A program made the translations under genes and the position numbers. The notes under the pieces are model-generated. The model did no database searches. It was not told the DNA's origin and saw nothing but the letters and a program-made list of their open reading frames with translations. 64,000 nucleotides of DNA, taken from positions 1 to 64,000 of the forward strand of contig NZ_JACVOM010000003.1 of NCBI RefSeq assembly GCF_018882445.1, written 5' to 3'. This DNA is from Polynucleobacter sp. 15G-AUS-farblos (lineage in GTDB: Bacteria > Pseudomonadota > Gammaproteobacteria > Burkholderiales > Burkholderiaceae). Of the stretch, positions 1-9,657 are shown one piece after another. Numbering within the stretch: position 1 is the stretch's first letter; each line of letters opens with the position of its first letter.

Positions 1-90
1 ATGGAGTCTTCGCGGGTACAAGCCCTAGAAAATCCATTTGGTCCCAAAGTATTGGGGATGTGATTGGTAAAGGTGAAAACCATGTGGTCG

Positions 91-119
91 GTACCGGACG
101 TAAAGCATGTGTCCGGTAC
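91..119. repeat. Perfect inverted repeat beyond the tRNA 3' end
   Basis: Arms GTACCGGAC (91-99) and GTCCGGTAC (111-119) are exact reverse complements around an 11-nt loop. It lies just past the 3' end of the leftward tRNA, so it could form a hairpin in the tail of the rpoD-tRNA transcript. No T-run follows on either strand, so it is not a classical intrinsic terminator. The rest of bases 1-133 shows no gene I can support. Confidence 0.5.
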
Positions 120-133
120 GTACCTTGCTTTTC

Positions 134-210
134 TGGTGGGCCCACCAGGACTTGAACCTGGGACCAAAGGATTATGAGTCCTCTGCTCTAACCAACTGAG
201 CTATAGGCCC
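134..210 (-). tRNA. tRNA with CAU anticodon, probably tRNA-Ile2 (lysidine-modified)
   Basis: A 77-nt cloverleaf read on the minus strand: a 7-bp acceptor stem starting GGGCCTA, D-arm AGCTCAGTTGGTTAGAGC, anticodon stem AGGA/TCCT around loop CTCATAA, T-arm with GGTTCAAGTCC, and an encoded 3' CCA. Anticodon CAU fits elongator Met, initiator Met or Ile2. The C-G pairs at acceptor positions 4-69 and 5-68, and the close match of the anticodon and variable region to E. coli ileX, favour Ile2, whose C34 is converted to lysidine by TilS to read AUA. Its 5' end is only 13 nt past the rpoD stop, in the same orientation, so it is probably co-transcribed with rpoD and released by RNase P. Confidence 0.9.
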
Positions 211-223
211 GTTAGTCTTTGGT

Positions 224-2740
224 TTAATCTTCCTCGAGGAAGGTCTTAAGCTTGTCACTACGGCTTGGATGACGCATTTTGCGAAGCGCCTTAGCTTCAA
301 TCTGACGAATACGCTCACGCGTTACATCAAACTGCTTACCAACTTCTTCAAGCGTATGGTCAGTACTCATCTCAACACCAAAACGCATACGCAATACTTT
401 TGCTTCACGCGGTGTTAATGAATCCAGAACATCTTTAACCACGTCACGCATAGAGTCATGCAACGCCGCTTCGGCTGGAGCCAATGTATTTCCATCTTCA
501 ATGAAGTCGCCCAAATGAGAGTCTTCATCGTCACCAATTGGTGTTTCCATGGAGATAGGCTCTTTAGCAATCTTCATAATCTTGCGAATCTTGTCCTCAG
601 GAATTTCCATCTTGAGTGCCAAGGTTGCAGCATCTGGCTCATGACCAGTTTCTTGCAAGATCTGACGGCTGATACGGTTCATCTTATTGATCGTCTCAAT
701 CATATGAACAGGGATACGGATCGTACGGGCCTGGTCAGCGATAGAACGCGTAATAGCCTGACGAATCCACCATGTTGCATAAGTAGAGAACTTATAACCA
801 CGACGGTATTCAAACTTATCTACCGCCTTCATCAAACCGATATTGCCTTCTTGAATCAGATCCAAGAACTGCAAGCCACGGTTGGTGTATTTCTTAGCAA
901 TAGAGATCACCAAACGTAAGTTGGCTACTGTCATCTCACGCTTCGCTTCACGAGCACGCTTCTCGCCCGCAATCATTTGCTTATTGACTTCTTTTAACTC
1001 CGGCAATGGAATAACGACATTCTTCTGAATATCAATTAACTTTTGTTGAAGCTCTTGAATTGCTGGAACGTTGCGTTGCAAAAGTGCACCGTAAGGCTTG
1101 TTCTCTTTAAGCAACTTTTCAGTCCAAGTTAAATTCATAGACATCTTAGGGAAATCTTTTAATACTTCACCACGATTGACGCCGACTTTATCTACCAACA
1201 AACTCACAATACCGCGCTCGAGCTTCCATACTTGGTCTACTTGTGAGCGCATGGTGTCGCATAACTTCTCAACACTCTTGGCTGTAAGACGGAATCCAAG
1301 CAATTCTGCACGAATAGCATCTTGTGCCTTGATCCAAGCTGGGCAGTTATAACCATCCTTATCAAATGCACGACGCATTTTGTCAGCTTGAGTACGAACA
1401 ATTGCAAACTTCTCCAAGGAAATTTGTTTTAGTTCTTCTAATTGCTTAGCATTTGCTGTTGCAGCACCACCGCCGCCACCGCCTTCGTCATCACCCTCTT
1501 CATCACTCTCTTCAGCATCAGGATCGATCTCTGGCTCTTCTGGTCCAAGCTTAATGTCTTCAGCATTTGGATCAACCAAACCATCCACAAACTGATCGAT
1601 TTCCATTTCACCAGAAGCAATCTTGTCTACGTTACTCAAGATTTCACCAATGGTGACAGGGCAAGCAGCCAAAGCCATCACCATATCTTTAAGGCCGGCT
1701 TCGATTTTCTTCGCAATGACGATCTCGCCTTCGCGCGTCAACAAATCAACCGTACCCATTTCACGCATATACATACGGACTGGATCAGTGGTACGACCAA
1801 ACTCTGAATCTACGGTAGACAAAGCAGCTTCCGCTTCTTCTTCCGCCTCTTCTTCTGATGCAGCTGCTGCTGTATTGTCAGAAAGAATTAATGTTTCAGC
1901 ATCAGGCGCCTGCTCGTAAACAGTAATACCAATGTCATTTAACAAGCTAATCAAAGTTTCTAATGCATCCGCATCAGACAACTCATCAGACATCACGTCA
2001 TTCATCTCGCCATGAGTTAAGTAACCCTTGGACATACCCATCTTGATCAAGGTCTTCAAGCGAGCACGACGTAACTCTTGCTGTTCTTCTGTACCTAATT
2101 GCTGGGCAGCAAATTCTTTCAAGAGCGCCTTTTCTTTTGCCTTACGCTCACGTGCTTTTTGACGATCTGTTAATACTGGCTCTGCATTATCTGCAGGTGC
2201 ATCTGCTTTTGCTTTGCGACCGCGTTTCTTTTCTTCCTCAACTACTGGTGCCTCAACTTCAGGTGCCTTTACTTTTTTGGCAGGCACGACTTTAACCTCT
2301 GCCTTAACCGCTTTAGCTGGAACTTTTACAGCCGCCTTCACTGGCTTAGCTGGAGTCTTGGCTGCTACTTTAGTTTTGAGTGCTGGTTTAGCAACTACTT
2401 TAGATTTAGGTACCGGCTTAGTAGGAGTCTTGGCTGCTACTTTAGTTTTGAGTGCAGGTTTAGCTGGAGCCTTTGCTTTTAGAGCTGGCTTTGCTACTAC
2501 CTTGGCTTTTGGAGCTGGTTTAGCTGGAGCCTTTGCTTTTAGAGCTGGCTTTGCTACTACCTTGGCTTTTGGAGCTGGTTTAGCTGGGGCCTTTGCTTTT
2601 AGAGCTGGCTTTGCTACTACCTTGGCTTTTGGAGCTGGTTTAGCTGGGGCCTTTGCTTTTGGGGCTGGTTTAGCAGGCGCCTTAGCTTTAGGTGCTACTT
2701 TTACTGGTTTGGCTGGTTTTTTGGTCTTGGTATTAGGCAT
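224..2740 (-). CDS. rpoD: RNA polymerase primary sigma factor RpoD (sigma-70) with long basic N-terminal tail
   Basis: Housekeeping sigma factor that directs RNA polymerase to -10/-35 promoters. Of 838 residues, about 1-220 are an extra N-terminal tail rich in Lys, Ala, Pro and Val, including three copies of a 20-residue repeat at 31-90. Region 1.1 begins near residue 221 ([13 protein letters not shown] at about 238-250). An acidic stretch with a six-Gly run lies in the non-conserved region. Region 2 carries [19 protein letters not shown] and [19 protein letters not shown]; region 4 carries [18 protein letters not shown] near the C-terminus. The enterobacterial protein is about 613 residues, so the excess is mainly the tail. 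It is the last protein gene of rpsU-yqeY-dnaG-rpoD, 223 nt below dnaG with its own candidate promoter, and is followed at once by a tRNA. Confidence 0.97.
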   Translation of the reverse strand: MPNTKTKKPAKPVKVAPKAKAPAKPAPKAKAPAKPAPKAKVVAKPALKAKAPAKPAPKAKVVAKPALKAKAPAKPAPKAKVVAKPALKAKAPAKPALKTKVAAKTPTKPVPKSKVVAKPALKTKVAAKTPAKPVKAAVKVPAKAVKAEVKVVPAKKVKAPEVEAPVVEEEKKRGRKAKADAPADNAEPVLTDRQKARERKAKEKALLKEFAAQQLGTEEQQELRRARLKTLIKMGMSKGYLTHGEMNDVMSDELSDADALETLISLLNDIGITVYEQAPDAETLILSDNTAAAASEEEAEEEAEAALSTVDSEFGRTTDPVRMYMREMGTVDLLTREGEIVIAKKIEAGLKDMVMALAACPVTIGEILSNVDKIASGEMEIDQFVDGLVDPNAEDIKLGPEEPEIDPDAEESDEEGDDEGGGGGGAATANAKQLEELKQISLEKFAIVRTQADKMRRAFDKDGYNCPAWIKAQDAIRAELLGFRLTAKSVEKLCDTMRSQVDQVWKLERGIVSLLVDKVGVNRGEVLKDFPKMSMNLTWTEKLLKENKPYGALLQRNVPAIQELQQKLIDIQKNVVIPLPELKEVNKQMIAGEKRAREAKREMTVANLRLVISIAKKYTNRGLQFLDLIQEGNIGLMKAVDKFEYRRGYKFSTYATWWIRQAITRSIADQARTIRIPVHMIETINKMNRISRQILQETGHEPDAATLALKMEIPEDKIRKIMKIAKEPISMETPIGDDEDSHLGDFIEDGNTLAPAEAALHDSMRDVVKDVLDSLTPREAKVLRMRFGVEMSTDHTLEEVGKQFDVTRERIRQIEAKALRKMRHPSRSDKLKTFLEED
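2461..2660 (-). repeat. 60-bp in-frame tandem repeat inside rpoD
   Basis: Bases 2461-2520 and 2521-2580 are identical and 2581-2640 differs at one position; partial, more diverged copies flank on both sides. The unit is a multiple of three and encodes the 20-residue block [21 protein letters not shown] related imperfect repeat ([10 protein letters not shown]) lies at about 2340-2460. Near-identity at the DNA level, not just the protein level, points to recent unequal crossing-over or slippage. Confidence 0.95.
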
Positions 2741-2874
2741 TTATTAGCACTTACTCACATTACTGTTATTGATATCGACTGATTAAGTACAGCCCCGTGG
2801 TCCACTTACCCCAAATTTCTTGAAAATAAAGCGCAAGTGGCTGAATTAATTCGTTTTTTTCTTGGGAACAGAGG

Positions 2875-2880
2875 ATTATA
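2875..2880 (-). promoter_or_regulatory. Candidate rpoD promoter -10 element
   Basis: A consensus TATAAT on the minus strand lies in the 223-nt dnaG-rpoD gap, which would give an rpoD leader of about 130 nt. No good -35 hexamer is seen at 16-18 nt (GGGCAA-like). A short inverted repeat GTCG-ATTG-CGAC sits just upstream at 2881-2892. Internal rpoD promoters are known in this operon in other proteobacteria; here it is inferred from sequence. Confidence 0.4.
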
Positions 2881-2963
2881 GTCGATTGCGACTTTTTTGC
2901 CCTCTGTTCTCCTATAAATATGGGGGAATTTAGGAGGATTTCTAGGGGTATTTCAGAAAATTC

Positions 2964-4907
2964 TTAGGAGAATTTCAGTTTTTCGCCCAACTCACGATAG
3001 CGAGCTCGATCTTGGTCATCAGCCGTATTACCGGCGATTTTTTGGGCAATTTCGGTCATTTCTTGTTTGAGGTGGCTTAATTCTAGCTTTTTGAAGGCGC
3101 CGCCCAAATCAGCAACCGCCCCATCGAGCTCCAAATCTGAATCCATCACCCGTTTTCTCAGCACTTCATAAAGTGGCGCCATTGGACTGCGAGAAAGTTG
3201 ATCCTGGAACATGGCGAAAGCACCCGCCCCCACAACTGCAGGTTTGCCATCATCACCAGCAATGAATTCCACTTGATCACATTGAGCCAATAAATCACTC
3301 ATTAATTCGAGCGCCTTAGCCGATCTTTGCTCTGCCGCTTTTAATGCCAATGCACGTTGATTGCTATCGAGTGCTTTACCCAAATGGGGAAACTGAATCA
3401 AAACACGTAACATTTGCTCAGCTAAATCCATGGGCGCTTTAGGTGGTTCAATATTTTGAGTAGCCACTCTTTTTGCTGACCCCTTGGAGGCCTGCCAAGG
3501 AGCGCCCTGCCTATTACCCGCATTAGTGAATGTACTTTGGGTTCGTGCTTGTGCAGGCTGATAGCTATTTTGTTGCATCGGCACCGGCACCACAGTCAAA
3601 CCACAAAATGCTTCAAGCTCAGCAGGAGTGGTGTTGGTGCGAATAGCTAACTCACGCAGAATTTGCGTACGCAGTGCAATCGGTGGCATCGAGAGTAGCA
3701 AAGGCTTAGCGGCGTGATGTGTATGTGCTCTACCCTCTGGCGTTGTTAGCTCGTGGCCTTCACTCACTATCTTGAAAAAGAAGCTGGAGATCGACATCGC
3801 TTCTTTAATAACTTTCTCAAATGCCGGCGCCCCATAAGCACGCACATAACTATCGGGATCATGCTCAGTTGGCAAGAATAAGAAACGAATTTCTTTATCA
3901 TCAGACATCAATGGCAAACAAGCCTCTAATGCACGTTGTGCAGCTCGCTGCCCTGCTGAGTCGCCATCAAATGAGAAGACGACTTTATCGGTTTGACGCA
4001 ATAACATACGTACATGGTTTGCTGTGCAGGCTGTACCTAAGGTAGCCACTGCATTGGGGAAGCCCAATTGTGCAAGTGCCACGACGTCCATATATCCCTC
4101 GCACACCAAGACATACTCTTGCGCTCGAATCGCCTGCCTTGCTTCAAACAAACCGTAGAGCGTATTGCCTTTTGAAAATAATGGTGTCTCTGGAGAATTT
4201 AAATATTTAGGCTCACCCTGATCGAGGATGCGACCACCAAAGCCGATCGTTTGACCCTTGGGATTACGAATTGGGAACATGACGCGATCGCGGAAACGGT
4301 CGTAGCGCTTCACAGGCTGGTTGCCTTCTGTCTGCTCACCCTGAATTAATAAGCCGCCTTCAAGTAATGTCTTAGCAACCTCTTCGTTGGCATACGTTCC
4401 GAAGACTGCTTCCAAGCCCTGCCAACCATCAGGCGCATAGCCCAGGGCGTAACGCTTTGCAATCTCGCCTGTTAGTCCACGTCCTTTGAGGTACTCCACT
4501 GCTCGCGTATTTCCTTTGAGTTGTTGACGATACCAATCGGCTGCCGCACTCATCACTTCGCTCAAGGCCATCGCCTGCTGTTGGCGTGCCACATCATTTG
4601 CAGTACGCTCTTCGCGCGGAACATCTAAACCAGCGGAGCGAGCTAAATCTTCAATCGCATCGACATAACCCAGACCGGAGTATTCCATTAAAAAACTAAT
4701 TGCAGAGCCATGCGCTCCACAACCGAAGCAGTGATAAAACTGCTTAGTAGGAGATACGGAAAATGATGGTGACTTCTCAGAATGGAAGGGGCACAAACCT
4801 TGAAAGTTCGCGCCCGCTTTTTTGAGCTTCACGTGCTGCCCAACCACATCCACGATGTCAACCCGATTTAAAAGATCGGCGATGAAGGATTGAGGAATGA
4901 GTGCCAT
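2964..4907 (-). CDS. dnaG: DNA primase
   Basis: Synthesises RNA primers at the replication fork, recruited through the replicative helicase DnaB. The 647-residue protein has the CHC2 zinc-binding domain at the N-terminus (Cys39, His42, Cys60, Cys63 within CPFH...CFGC), the TOPRIM catalytic core with EGYMDV near 268-274 and the FDGDSAGQ metal-binding motif near 315, and a C-terminal helicase-binding region after about residue 480. A linker rich in Gln, Ser and Asn at about 430-480 separates core and tail. It lies 37 nt below yqeY and upstream of rpoD in the macromolecular-synthesis operon. Confidence 0.97.
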   Translation of the reverse strand: MALIPQSFIADLLNRVDIVDVVGQHVKLKKAGANFQGLCPFHSEKSPSFSVSPTKQFYHCFGCGAHGSAISFLMEYSGLGYVDAIEDLARSAGLDVPREERTANDVARQQQAMALSEVMSAAADWYRQQLKGNTRAVEYLKGRGLTGEIAKRYALGYAPDGWQGLEAVFGTYANEEVAKTLLEGGLLIQGEQTEGNQPVKRYDRFRDRVMFPIRNPKGQTIGFGGRILDQGEPKYLNSPETPLFSKGNTLYGLFEARQAIRAQEYVLVCEGYMDVVALAQLGFPNAVATLGTACTANHVRMLLRQTDKVVFSFDGDSAGQRAAQRALEACLPLMSDDKEIRFLFLPTEHDPDSYVRAYGAPAFEKVIKEAMSISSFFFKIVSEGHELTTPEGRAHTHHAAKPLLLSMPPIALRTQILRELAIRTNTTPAELEAFCGLTVVPVPMQQNSYQPAQARTQSTFTNAGNRQGAPWQASKGSAKRVATQNIEPPKAPMDLAEQMLRVLIQFPHLGKALDSNQRALALKAAEQRSAKALELMSDLLAQCDQVEFIAGDDGKPAVVGAGAFAMFQDQLSRSPMAPLYEVLRKRVMDSDLELDGAVADLGGAFKKLELSHLKQEMTEIAQKIAGNTADDQDRARYRELGEKLKFS

Positions 4908-4944
4908 GAGGCCAGTATGAAAGGATTCTGCTTACTTGGCTAAT

Positions 4945-5391
4945 TTACTTCGCAAGCGCCGCTTTTACCAAACCAGAAACCTTACCCATATCTGCTTTGC
5001 CAGCTAATTGAGTCTTGAGCGCACCTATGACCTTGCCCATATCTTGTGGACCAGCAGCACCTGTGGAAGCGACTGCTGCAGCAACCGCTGCCTCTACTTC
5101 AGCATCTGATAACTGGGCTGGTAGATACGCTTGCAGAATCGCCATCTCTCCTGCCTCGATTGCCACCAAATCATCTCGCCCTGCTTTCTCAAACTGGAAG
5201 ATAGAGTCTTTGCGCTGCTTCATCATTTTTTCAACAGTAGCAATGACGCCTGCATCATCGACCACAATGCGCTCATCCACTTCGCGCTGCTTGATTGCCG
5301 CCAATAAAAGACGGATAGCACCTAAGCGCGCAGTTTCTTTTGCACGCATGGCGGATTTCATATCTTCAGTGATTTGATCTTTAAGACTCAT
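4945..5391 (-). CDS. yqeY: GatB/YqeY domain-containing protein
   Basis: A 148-residue protein of the YqeY family, homologous to the C-terminal tail domain of the amidotransferase subunit GatB that contacts tRNA. The typical start (LKDQITEDMKSAMRAKE), the central LLLAAIKQREVDER and the C-terminal GKVIGALKTQL region match the family over its usual length. The exact role of stand-alone YqeY proteins is not established; tRNA-related function is inferred from GatB. It sits between rpsU and dnaG, the standard position in betaproteobacteria. Confidence 0.93.
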   Translation of the reverse strand: MSLKDQITEDMKSAMRAKETARLGAIRLLLAAIKQREVDERIVVDDAGVIATVEKMMKQRKDSIFQFEKAGRDDLVAIEAGEMAILQAYLPAQLSDAEVEAAVAAAVASTGAAGPQDMGKVIGALKTQLAGKADMGKVSGLVKAALAK

Positions 5392-5444
5392 GACCTAGTT
5401 CCCGATTATTAAATATTGAAAGATGTTGAACGATTAAAAAGCAA

Positions 5445-5475
5445 AAACCCGCTGCGTTTCACCGTCAGCGGGTTT
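5445..5475 (-). terminator. Intrinsic terminator after rpsU
   Basis: A 10-bp stem AAACCCGCTG / CAGCGGGTTT (5445-5454 with 5466-5475) and an 11-nt loop; on the minus strand it runs into TTTTTGCTTTTT. It lies between rpsU and yqeY, so it probably ends or attenuates most rpsU transcripts before the rest of the operon, allowing more S21 than primase and sigma factor. Confidence 0.88.
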
Positions 5476-5510
5476 CAAAGCTTCTCGGTGAAGAGAGCTT
5501 TTAAATTCTA

Positions 5511-5723
5511 TTAGTAAAGCTTCTTGGGCAACATTTGGCTGCGAATACGCTTGTAATGGCGTTTTGCAGCAGCAGCCTTTTTACGCTTACGCTCAGCCGT
5601 TGGCTTCTCGTAAAACTCGCGGGCACGCAAGTCTGTCAAAAGACCATTTTTTTCAATGGTGCGCTTGAAACGGCGCAATGCCACTTCAAATGGTTCGTTT
5701 TCGCGGAGGCGGACTGTAGTCAT
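5511..5723 (-). CDS. rpsU: 30S ribosomal protein S21
   Basis: Small basic 70-residue ribosomal protein of the 30S platform, involved in early steps of translation initiation. The sequence begins [20 protein letters not shown] and ends in the Lys/Arg-rich tail [16 protein letters not shown], as in other S21 proteins, at full family length. It is the first gene of rpsU-yqeY-dnaG-rpoD and is followed by a strong terminator, so it is probably expressed more highly than the genes below it. An extended -10 promoter candidate lies about 55 nt upstream. Confidence 0.96.
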   Translation of the reverse strand: MTTVRLRENEPFEVALRRFKRTIEKNGLLTDLRAREFYEKPTAERKRKKAAAAKRHYKRIRSQMLPKKLY

Positions 5724-5776
5724 ACTTATTTAACTCGTATATGCTCGATAGATATCGAAAAATTAACTGAATTGCG

Positions 5777-5785
5777 ATTCTAGCA
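5777..5785 (-). promoter_or_regulatory. Candidate rpsU extended -10 promoter
   Basis: On the minus strand the sequence is TGCTAGAAT: a TAGAAT hexamer preceded by the TGn extension that can substitute for a -35. It is in the 77-nt gap between divergent rpsU and tsaD, giving an S21 leader of about 47 nt. No convincing -35 is seen. Confidence 0.5.
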
Positions 5786-5800
5786 CGACCAAGCCAAAAA

Positions 5801-6871
5801 ATGATTGTTTTAGGAATAGAAACTTCTTGTGACGAGACCGGGGTGGCTTTATACAACACCACCCCCTGGGAAGAGGGTAAATCGGCCTTTTTAGGCATTC
5901 TAGGCCAGGGTTTGCACTCACAGGTCGCCATGCACCGGGATTATGGGGGCGTAGTACCAGAGCTTGCCTCTAGGGATCACATTCGTCGGGTTTTACCTCT
6001 TTTAGACCAATCTTTAGTCCAATCCGGTCTCAAATTGACCGATATTGACGCTGTAGCCTTCACCCAGGGCCCTGGATTGGCTGGCGCCCTCTTGGTTGGC
6101 AGCGCCTTTGCCAAAGGTCTGGCCCAAAGCCTGGGTCTGCCTTCCATTGGGGTACATCACCTTGAAGGTCATCTCCTCTCCCCCCTTTTGGGTGAGTCAG
6201 CTCCACAATTTCCATTTATTGCCCTACTAGTTTCCGGTGGACATACCCAGCTCATGAAAGTCTCTGGCATTGGCCAATATGAACTTTTAGGCGAAACATT
6301 AGATGATGCTGCCGGCGAGGCTTTTGACAAAACAGCCAAACTGCTGGGATTAGATTACCCGGGTGGTGCCGCTATATCCAAATTAGCTGAACATGGGCGC
6401 CCAGGAATTTTTGACTTACCAAAACCGATGCTGCACTCAGGCGACTTGGATTTTTCTTTTTCTGGTTTAAAGACTGCGGTTCTCAATCAAGTCAAAAAAC
6501 ATTCGACACAAAATATGTCCGAAGCTGACATAGCGCAATTTCATGCAGACCTTGCAAGAAGTTTTGTAGATTCAATTGTGGCCGTTCTGGTCAGCAAATC
6601 TGAGAAGGCGCTTCAACAAACTGGGTGTAATCATTTAGTTCTTGCCGGTGGAGTGGGAGCAAATTCACAATTACGCTCTGCTCTAAATGCCGCGGGCCTA
6701 AAAAAAGGCTTTGCAGTACATTATCCGCCTTTAGATTTGTGTACTGATAATGGCGTGATGATTGCATTTGCAGGCGCACTGAGAATGCTCACTGAAAATA
6801 ATGGTTCCACCACTTCGGGAGCATTTGACATTAAACCCCGTTGGGATTTAGCAAGTAATAATTTGAAGTAA
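5801..6871 (+). CDS. tsaD: tRNA N6-adenosine threonylcarbamoyltransferase TsaD
   Basis: Catalytic subunit that transfers the threonylcarbamoyl group from TC-AMP to A37 of ANN-decoding tRNAs, acting with TsaB and TsaE. The 356-residue ASKHA-fold protein shows the N-terminal [13 protein letters not shown] signature, the metal-binding histidines His120 and His124 (HHLEGH), the [10 protein letters not shown] segment, and the C-terminal [10 protein letters not shown] and [12 protein letters not shown] motifs. It is divergent from rpsU, a common arrangement in proteobacteria. The gene is full length; the next gene is convergent. Confidence 0.97.
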   Translation: MIVLGIETSCDETGVALYNTTPWEEGKSAFLGILGQGLHSQVAMHRDYGGVVPELASRDHIRRVLPLLDQSLVQSGLKLTDIDAVAFTQGPGLAGALLVGSAFAKGLAQSLGLPSIGVHHLEGHLLSPLLGESAPQFPFIALLVSGGHTQLMKVSGIGQYELLGETLDDAAGEAFDKTAKLLGLDYPGGAAISKLAEHGRPGIFDLPKPMLHSGDLDFSFSGLKTAVLNQVKKHSTQNMSEADIAQFHADLARSFVDSIVAVLVSKSEKALQQTGCNHLVLAGGVGANSQLRSALNAAGLKKGFAVHYPPLDLCTDNGVMIAFAGALRMLTENNGSTTSGAFDIKPRWDLASNNLK

Positions 6872-6882
6872 GGCTGACGCGC

Positions 6883-7710
6883 TTATTTAGATAAGCTAAT
6901 ACGGGCAAAGGCGCTGTGGTTGTGAATGGACTCAAAGTTCTCTGCCTCCACCACCAAAGAGTGAATACGCTCATCTGCCTTAAGACGCCCAGCCACATCA
7001 CGTACCAAGTCCTCTACAAACTTCGGATTGCTATAGGAGTGCTCAGTGACCCACTTTTCATCAGGGCGCTTTAATAAACCCCAAAGCTCACTCGAAGCTT
7101 CGCTTTCAGCAGCGGCAACCAAATCTTCAACAGTCATCTTGGTTTGCGAATCCAGCACAACCGACATCGTTACATGCGAGCGCTGATTATGAGCACCGAA
7201 TTCTGAAATCTCTTTAGAGCAAGGACACAAACTCATCACCGGCACTTGAGCGCGCAAACCTAACTCCACATCAAACTGACCAGCAGTATTTTGTTTTGCA
7301 GTTGCCATCCAAGTGACTTCGTAATCCATCAAGCTTTCTACACCAGAGACAGGCGCTGCTTTTTTAACGAAGTGAGTGTAAGTAAATTGCACATGGCCTT
7401 CTTTTGCATCAAGCAAAGGCAACATATTGCTCACCATCGCAACTAAGGTTGTGCTGTCAACAGGCTCATCTTGCTTTTGTAAGAGCGCCATGAAACGCGA
7501 CATATGCGTTCCCTTGACATGGGCAGGCAATGCCACATCCATCTCGAACTGCCCCACCGATGGGAAGTTTCCTGTCTTACTGCGAATAGTCAGCGGATGA
7601 CGCACACCCCGAATACCAACTTGCTCGATCGGCAAGGCGCGCTCATCCAAAGTGGATTGCACATCAGGCATAGCGCTGGCTTTCAGAAAGGCGGGGTTCA
7701 TGTCATTCAT
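6883..7710 (-). CDS. folE2: GTP cyclohydrolase FolE2 (type IB)
   Basis: Converts GTP to 7,8-dihydroneopterin triphosphate, the first step of folate synthesis. It belongs to the FolE2 (GCYH-IB) family rather than zinc-dependent FolE. The signature CPCSKEISEFGAHNQRSHV, with the catalytic cysteine, lies near residues 150-170; the PSVGQFEMDVALP start region and the C-terminal AENFESIHNHSAFARI motif are present. I place the start at the ATG at 7710 (275 aa); a TTG six codons upstream is possible, and neither has a clear ribosome-binding site. It lies 25 nt below dxs, probably in one operon. Confidence 0.95.
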   Translation of the reverse strand: MNDMNPAFLKASAMPDVQSTLDERALPIEQVGIRGVRHPLTIRSKTGNFPSVGQFEMDVALPAHVKGTHMSRFMALLQKQDEPVDSTTLVAMVSNMLPLLDAKEGHVQFTYTHFVKKAAPVSGVESLMDYEVTWMATAKQNTAGQFDVELGLRAQVPVMSLCPCSKEISEFGAHNQRSHVTMSVVLDSQTKMTVEDLVAAAESEASSELWGLLKRPDEKWVTEHSYSNPKFVEDLVRDVAGRLKADERIHSLVVEAENFESIHNHSAFARISLSK

Positions 7711-7735
7711 AACGCTATTTTCAAGCAAAACAGGC

Positions 7736-9637
7736 TTATTTGCCTACAAGCGCAGAATTTATAGCAATTTCAGTCGGAAAACGCTGTTTGATGGAATTGG
7801 CAATCCCTTCTACATCCAGGCCACACTTGGTCATTAGCAAGTTGTAGTCACCATGCTCAATAAACTGATCCGGTAGACCTAATTGCAAAAGGGGCTTATG
7901 GATTCCCATGCTTGCTAGAGCCTCCAAACAAGCACTACCAGCACCGCCTTGAATTGCGCCATCTTCAATGGTCACAAAATAATCATGGTCTGCGGCCAAG
8001 GATTTAATCAGATCCGCATCTAAGGGTTTTACAAAGCGCATGTTGACTACCGTGGCGTCAATCCCTTCTGCAACTTCTAAGGCCGCATAAAGCAAAGTAC
8101 CAAAAGCCAAGATAGCCCCTCGCTTACCAGCGGGTGCATTTGATTTACGACGAATCTCACCTTTGCCTAGTGGCAGGCTACGCAATTCTTTCGAGGGAAC
8201 TGTACCGACACCGGCGCCGCGTGGGTAGCGCACGGCGCTAGGATGCGGTTGATGAAAAGCAGTAGTTAACAAGTCGCGGCACTCTGCCTCATCAGCAGGA
8301 GTCATGACTAACATGTTCGGAATGCAACGCAAGAACGGAATATCGTAAGCACCTGCATGAGTTGCGCCATCTGCACCAACTAGTCCCGCACGATCTAATG
8401 CAAAGAGGACGGGTAAGTCTTGAAGGGCGACATCGTGGATCAATTGATCATAAGCACGCTGCAAGAAGGTGGAATAAATTGCGACAACCGGTTTCATTCC
8501 CTCGCATGCCATACCAGCAGCAAAAGTAACAGCGTGTTGCTCAGCAATGCCAACGTCGTAATACCGCTTCGGAAAATTTTGCTCAAACTCAACTAAACCA
8601 GAACCTTCGCGCATCGCTGGCGTAATACCAATTAAGAGTGGATCGGCATGTGCCATATCGCATAGCCACTCACCAAATACTTGGGTGAAGGTTTTTTTAG
8701 TAGGTGCAGATTTTTTAACGCCCTCTTCGGGATTAAATTTACTGGGTCCGTGATACAAAACAGGGTCTGCTTCAGCCAACTCATAACCCTGGCCTTTGCG
8801 AGTCACCACATGTAAGAACTGAGGGCCATCCCCTTCTAGGGCAAGGCGGCGAACGTTCTGCAACATCGGAATCAAAGCATCTAAATCATGGCCGTCAATC
8901 GGGCCAAAGTAATTAAAGCCAAACTCTTGAAAAATCGTAGAAGGTGAGACCATGCCTTTAGCATGATCCTCAAGGCGTTTAGCAAACTCACGTAAGGGAG
9001 GCGCTATAGATAGCACGCTATCTATACCCTTTTTTGTAGCTGAATAAATATTACCGCTCAGTAAGCGAGCCAGATGGCGGTTAAGCGCGCCTACTGCAGG
9101 TGAGATCGACATATCGTTATCGTTCAAAATCACCACCAGTGGCAGATCGTCATACACGCCAGCATTATTCATCGCCTCAAAAGCCATACCACCGGTCATC
9201 GCACTGTCACCAATGACTGCCACAGCGACGTGACGCTCACCCTTAGTTTGGAATGCGCGTGCCATTCCCATCGCAGCAGAAATACTGGTAGAAGAGTGCC
9301 CAGTACCAAAGGCATCAAAATCACTTTCAGTCCGATTCGGAAAACCAGAAATGCCATTGAACTGACGCAAAGTACTCATGCGCTCACGACGACCAGTCAA
9401 AATTTTATGTGGGTAGCTTTGATGTCCGACATCCCAAACGATTCGATCATCCGGAGTATCAAAGACATAGTGCAAAGCGATCGACAGCTCCACCGTACCT
9501 AAGTTGGACGAGAGATGACCGCCTGTTTTAGATACTGACTCCAAAATAAATTGACGCAATTCATCCGCAAGAGGCGAAAGCTCTTCGCGAGAAAGTTTTC
9601 TTAAATCAGCAGGGGAGTTGATGGAAGTTAAAGTCAT
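7736..9637 (-). CDS. dxs: 1-deoxy-D-xylulose-5-phosphate synthase
   Basis: Thiamine-diphosphate enzyme that condenses pyruvate and glyceraldehyde-3-phosphate to DXP, the entry step of the MEP isoprenoid pathway and also a precursor for thiamine and pyridoxal. The 633-residue protein has the expected length. The ThDP-binding segment [18 protein letters not shown] with downstream NDNDMSISP, the pyrimidine-domain [15 protein letters not shown], and the C-terminal transketolase-like domain are all visible. It lies 20 nt below ispA, so MEP entry and prenyl chain elongation are probably co-expressed; ispH, the last MEP step, is elsewhere in this window. Confidence 0.97.
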   Translation of the reverse strand: MTLTSINSPADLRKLSREELSPLADELRQFILESVSKTGGHLSSNLGTVELSIALHYVFDTPDDRIVWDVGHQSYPHKILTGRRERMSTLRQFNGISGFPNRTESDFDAFGTGHSSTSISAAMGMARAFQTKGERHVAVAVIGDSAMTGGMAFEAMNNAGVYDDLPLVVILNDNDMSISPAVGALNRHLARLLSGNIYSATKKGIDSVLSIAPPLREFAKRLEDHAKGMVSPSTIFQEFGFNYFGPIDGHDLDALIPMLQNVRRLALEGDGPQFLHVVTRKGQGYELAEADPVLYHGPSKFNPEEGVKKSAPTKKTFTQVFGEWLCDMAHADPLLIGITPAMREGSGLVEFEQNFPKRYYDVGIAEQHAVTFAAGMACEGMKPVVAIYSTFLQRAYDQLIHDVALQDLPVLFALDRAGLVGADGATHAGAYDIPFLRCIPNMLVMTPADEAECRDLLTTAFHQPHPSAVRYPRGAGVGTVPSKELRSLPLGKGEIRRKSNAPAGKRGAILAFGTLLYAALEVAEGIDATVVNMRFVKPLDADLIKSLAADHDYFVTIEDGAIQGGAGSACLEALASMGIHKPLLQLGLPDQFIEHGDYNLLMTKCGLDVEGIANSIKQRFPTEIAINSALVGK

Positions 9638-9657
9638 TCAATCGGATCAATATCTAC

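Noticed and set aside
1-63. Short open frame from base 1 ending at a TGA
   Set aside because: Twenty codons with no recognisable family or ribosome-binding context; it could be the end of a gene cut by the window edge, but nothing supports it.
1-133. Integration-site (island) hypothesis at the tRNA 3' end
   Set aside because: No integrase, direct repeat of the tRNA end or change in base use is visible in the 133 bases available.
2214-2747. 177-codon open frame opposite the rpoD repeat
   Set aside because: It is the antisense of a K/A/P-rich repeat, giving a low-complexity Ala/Gly/Thr/Leu protein; no ribosome-binding site or similarity.
6881-6896. GCTTAT/ATAAGC hairpin between tsaD and folE2
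   Set aside because: Only 6 bp, AT-rich, no T-run.
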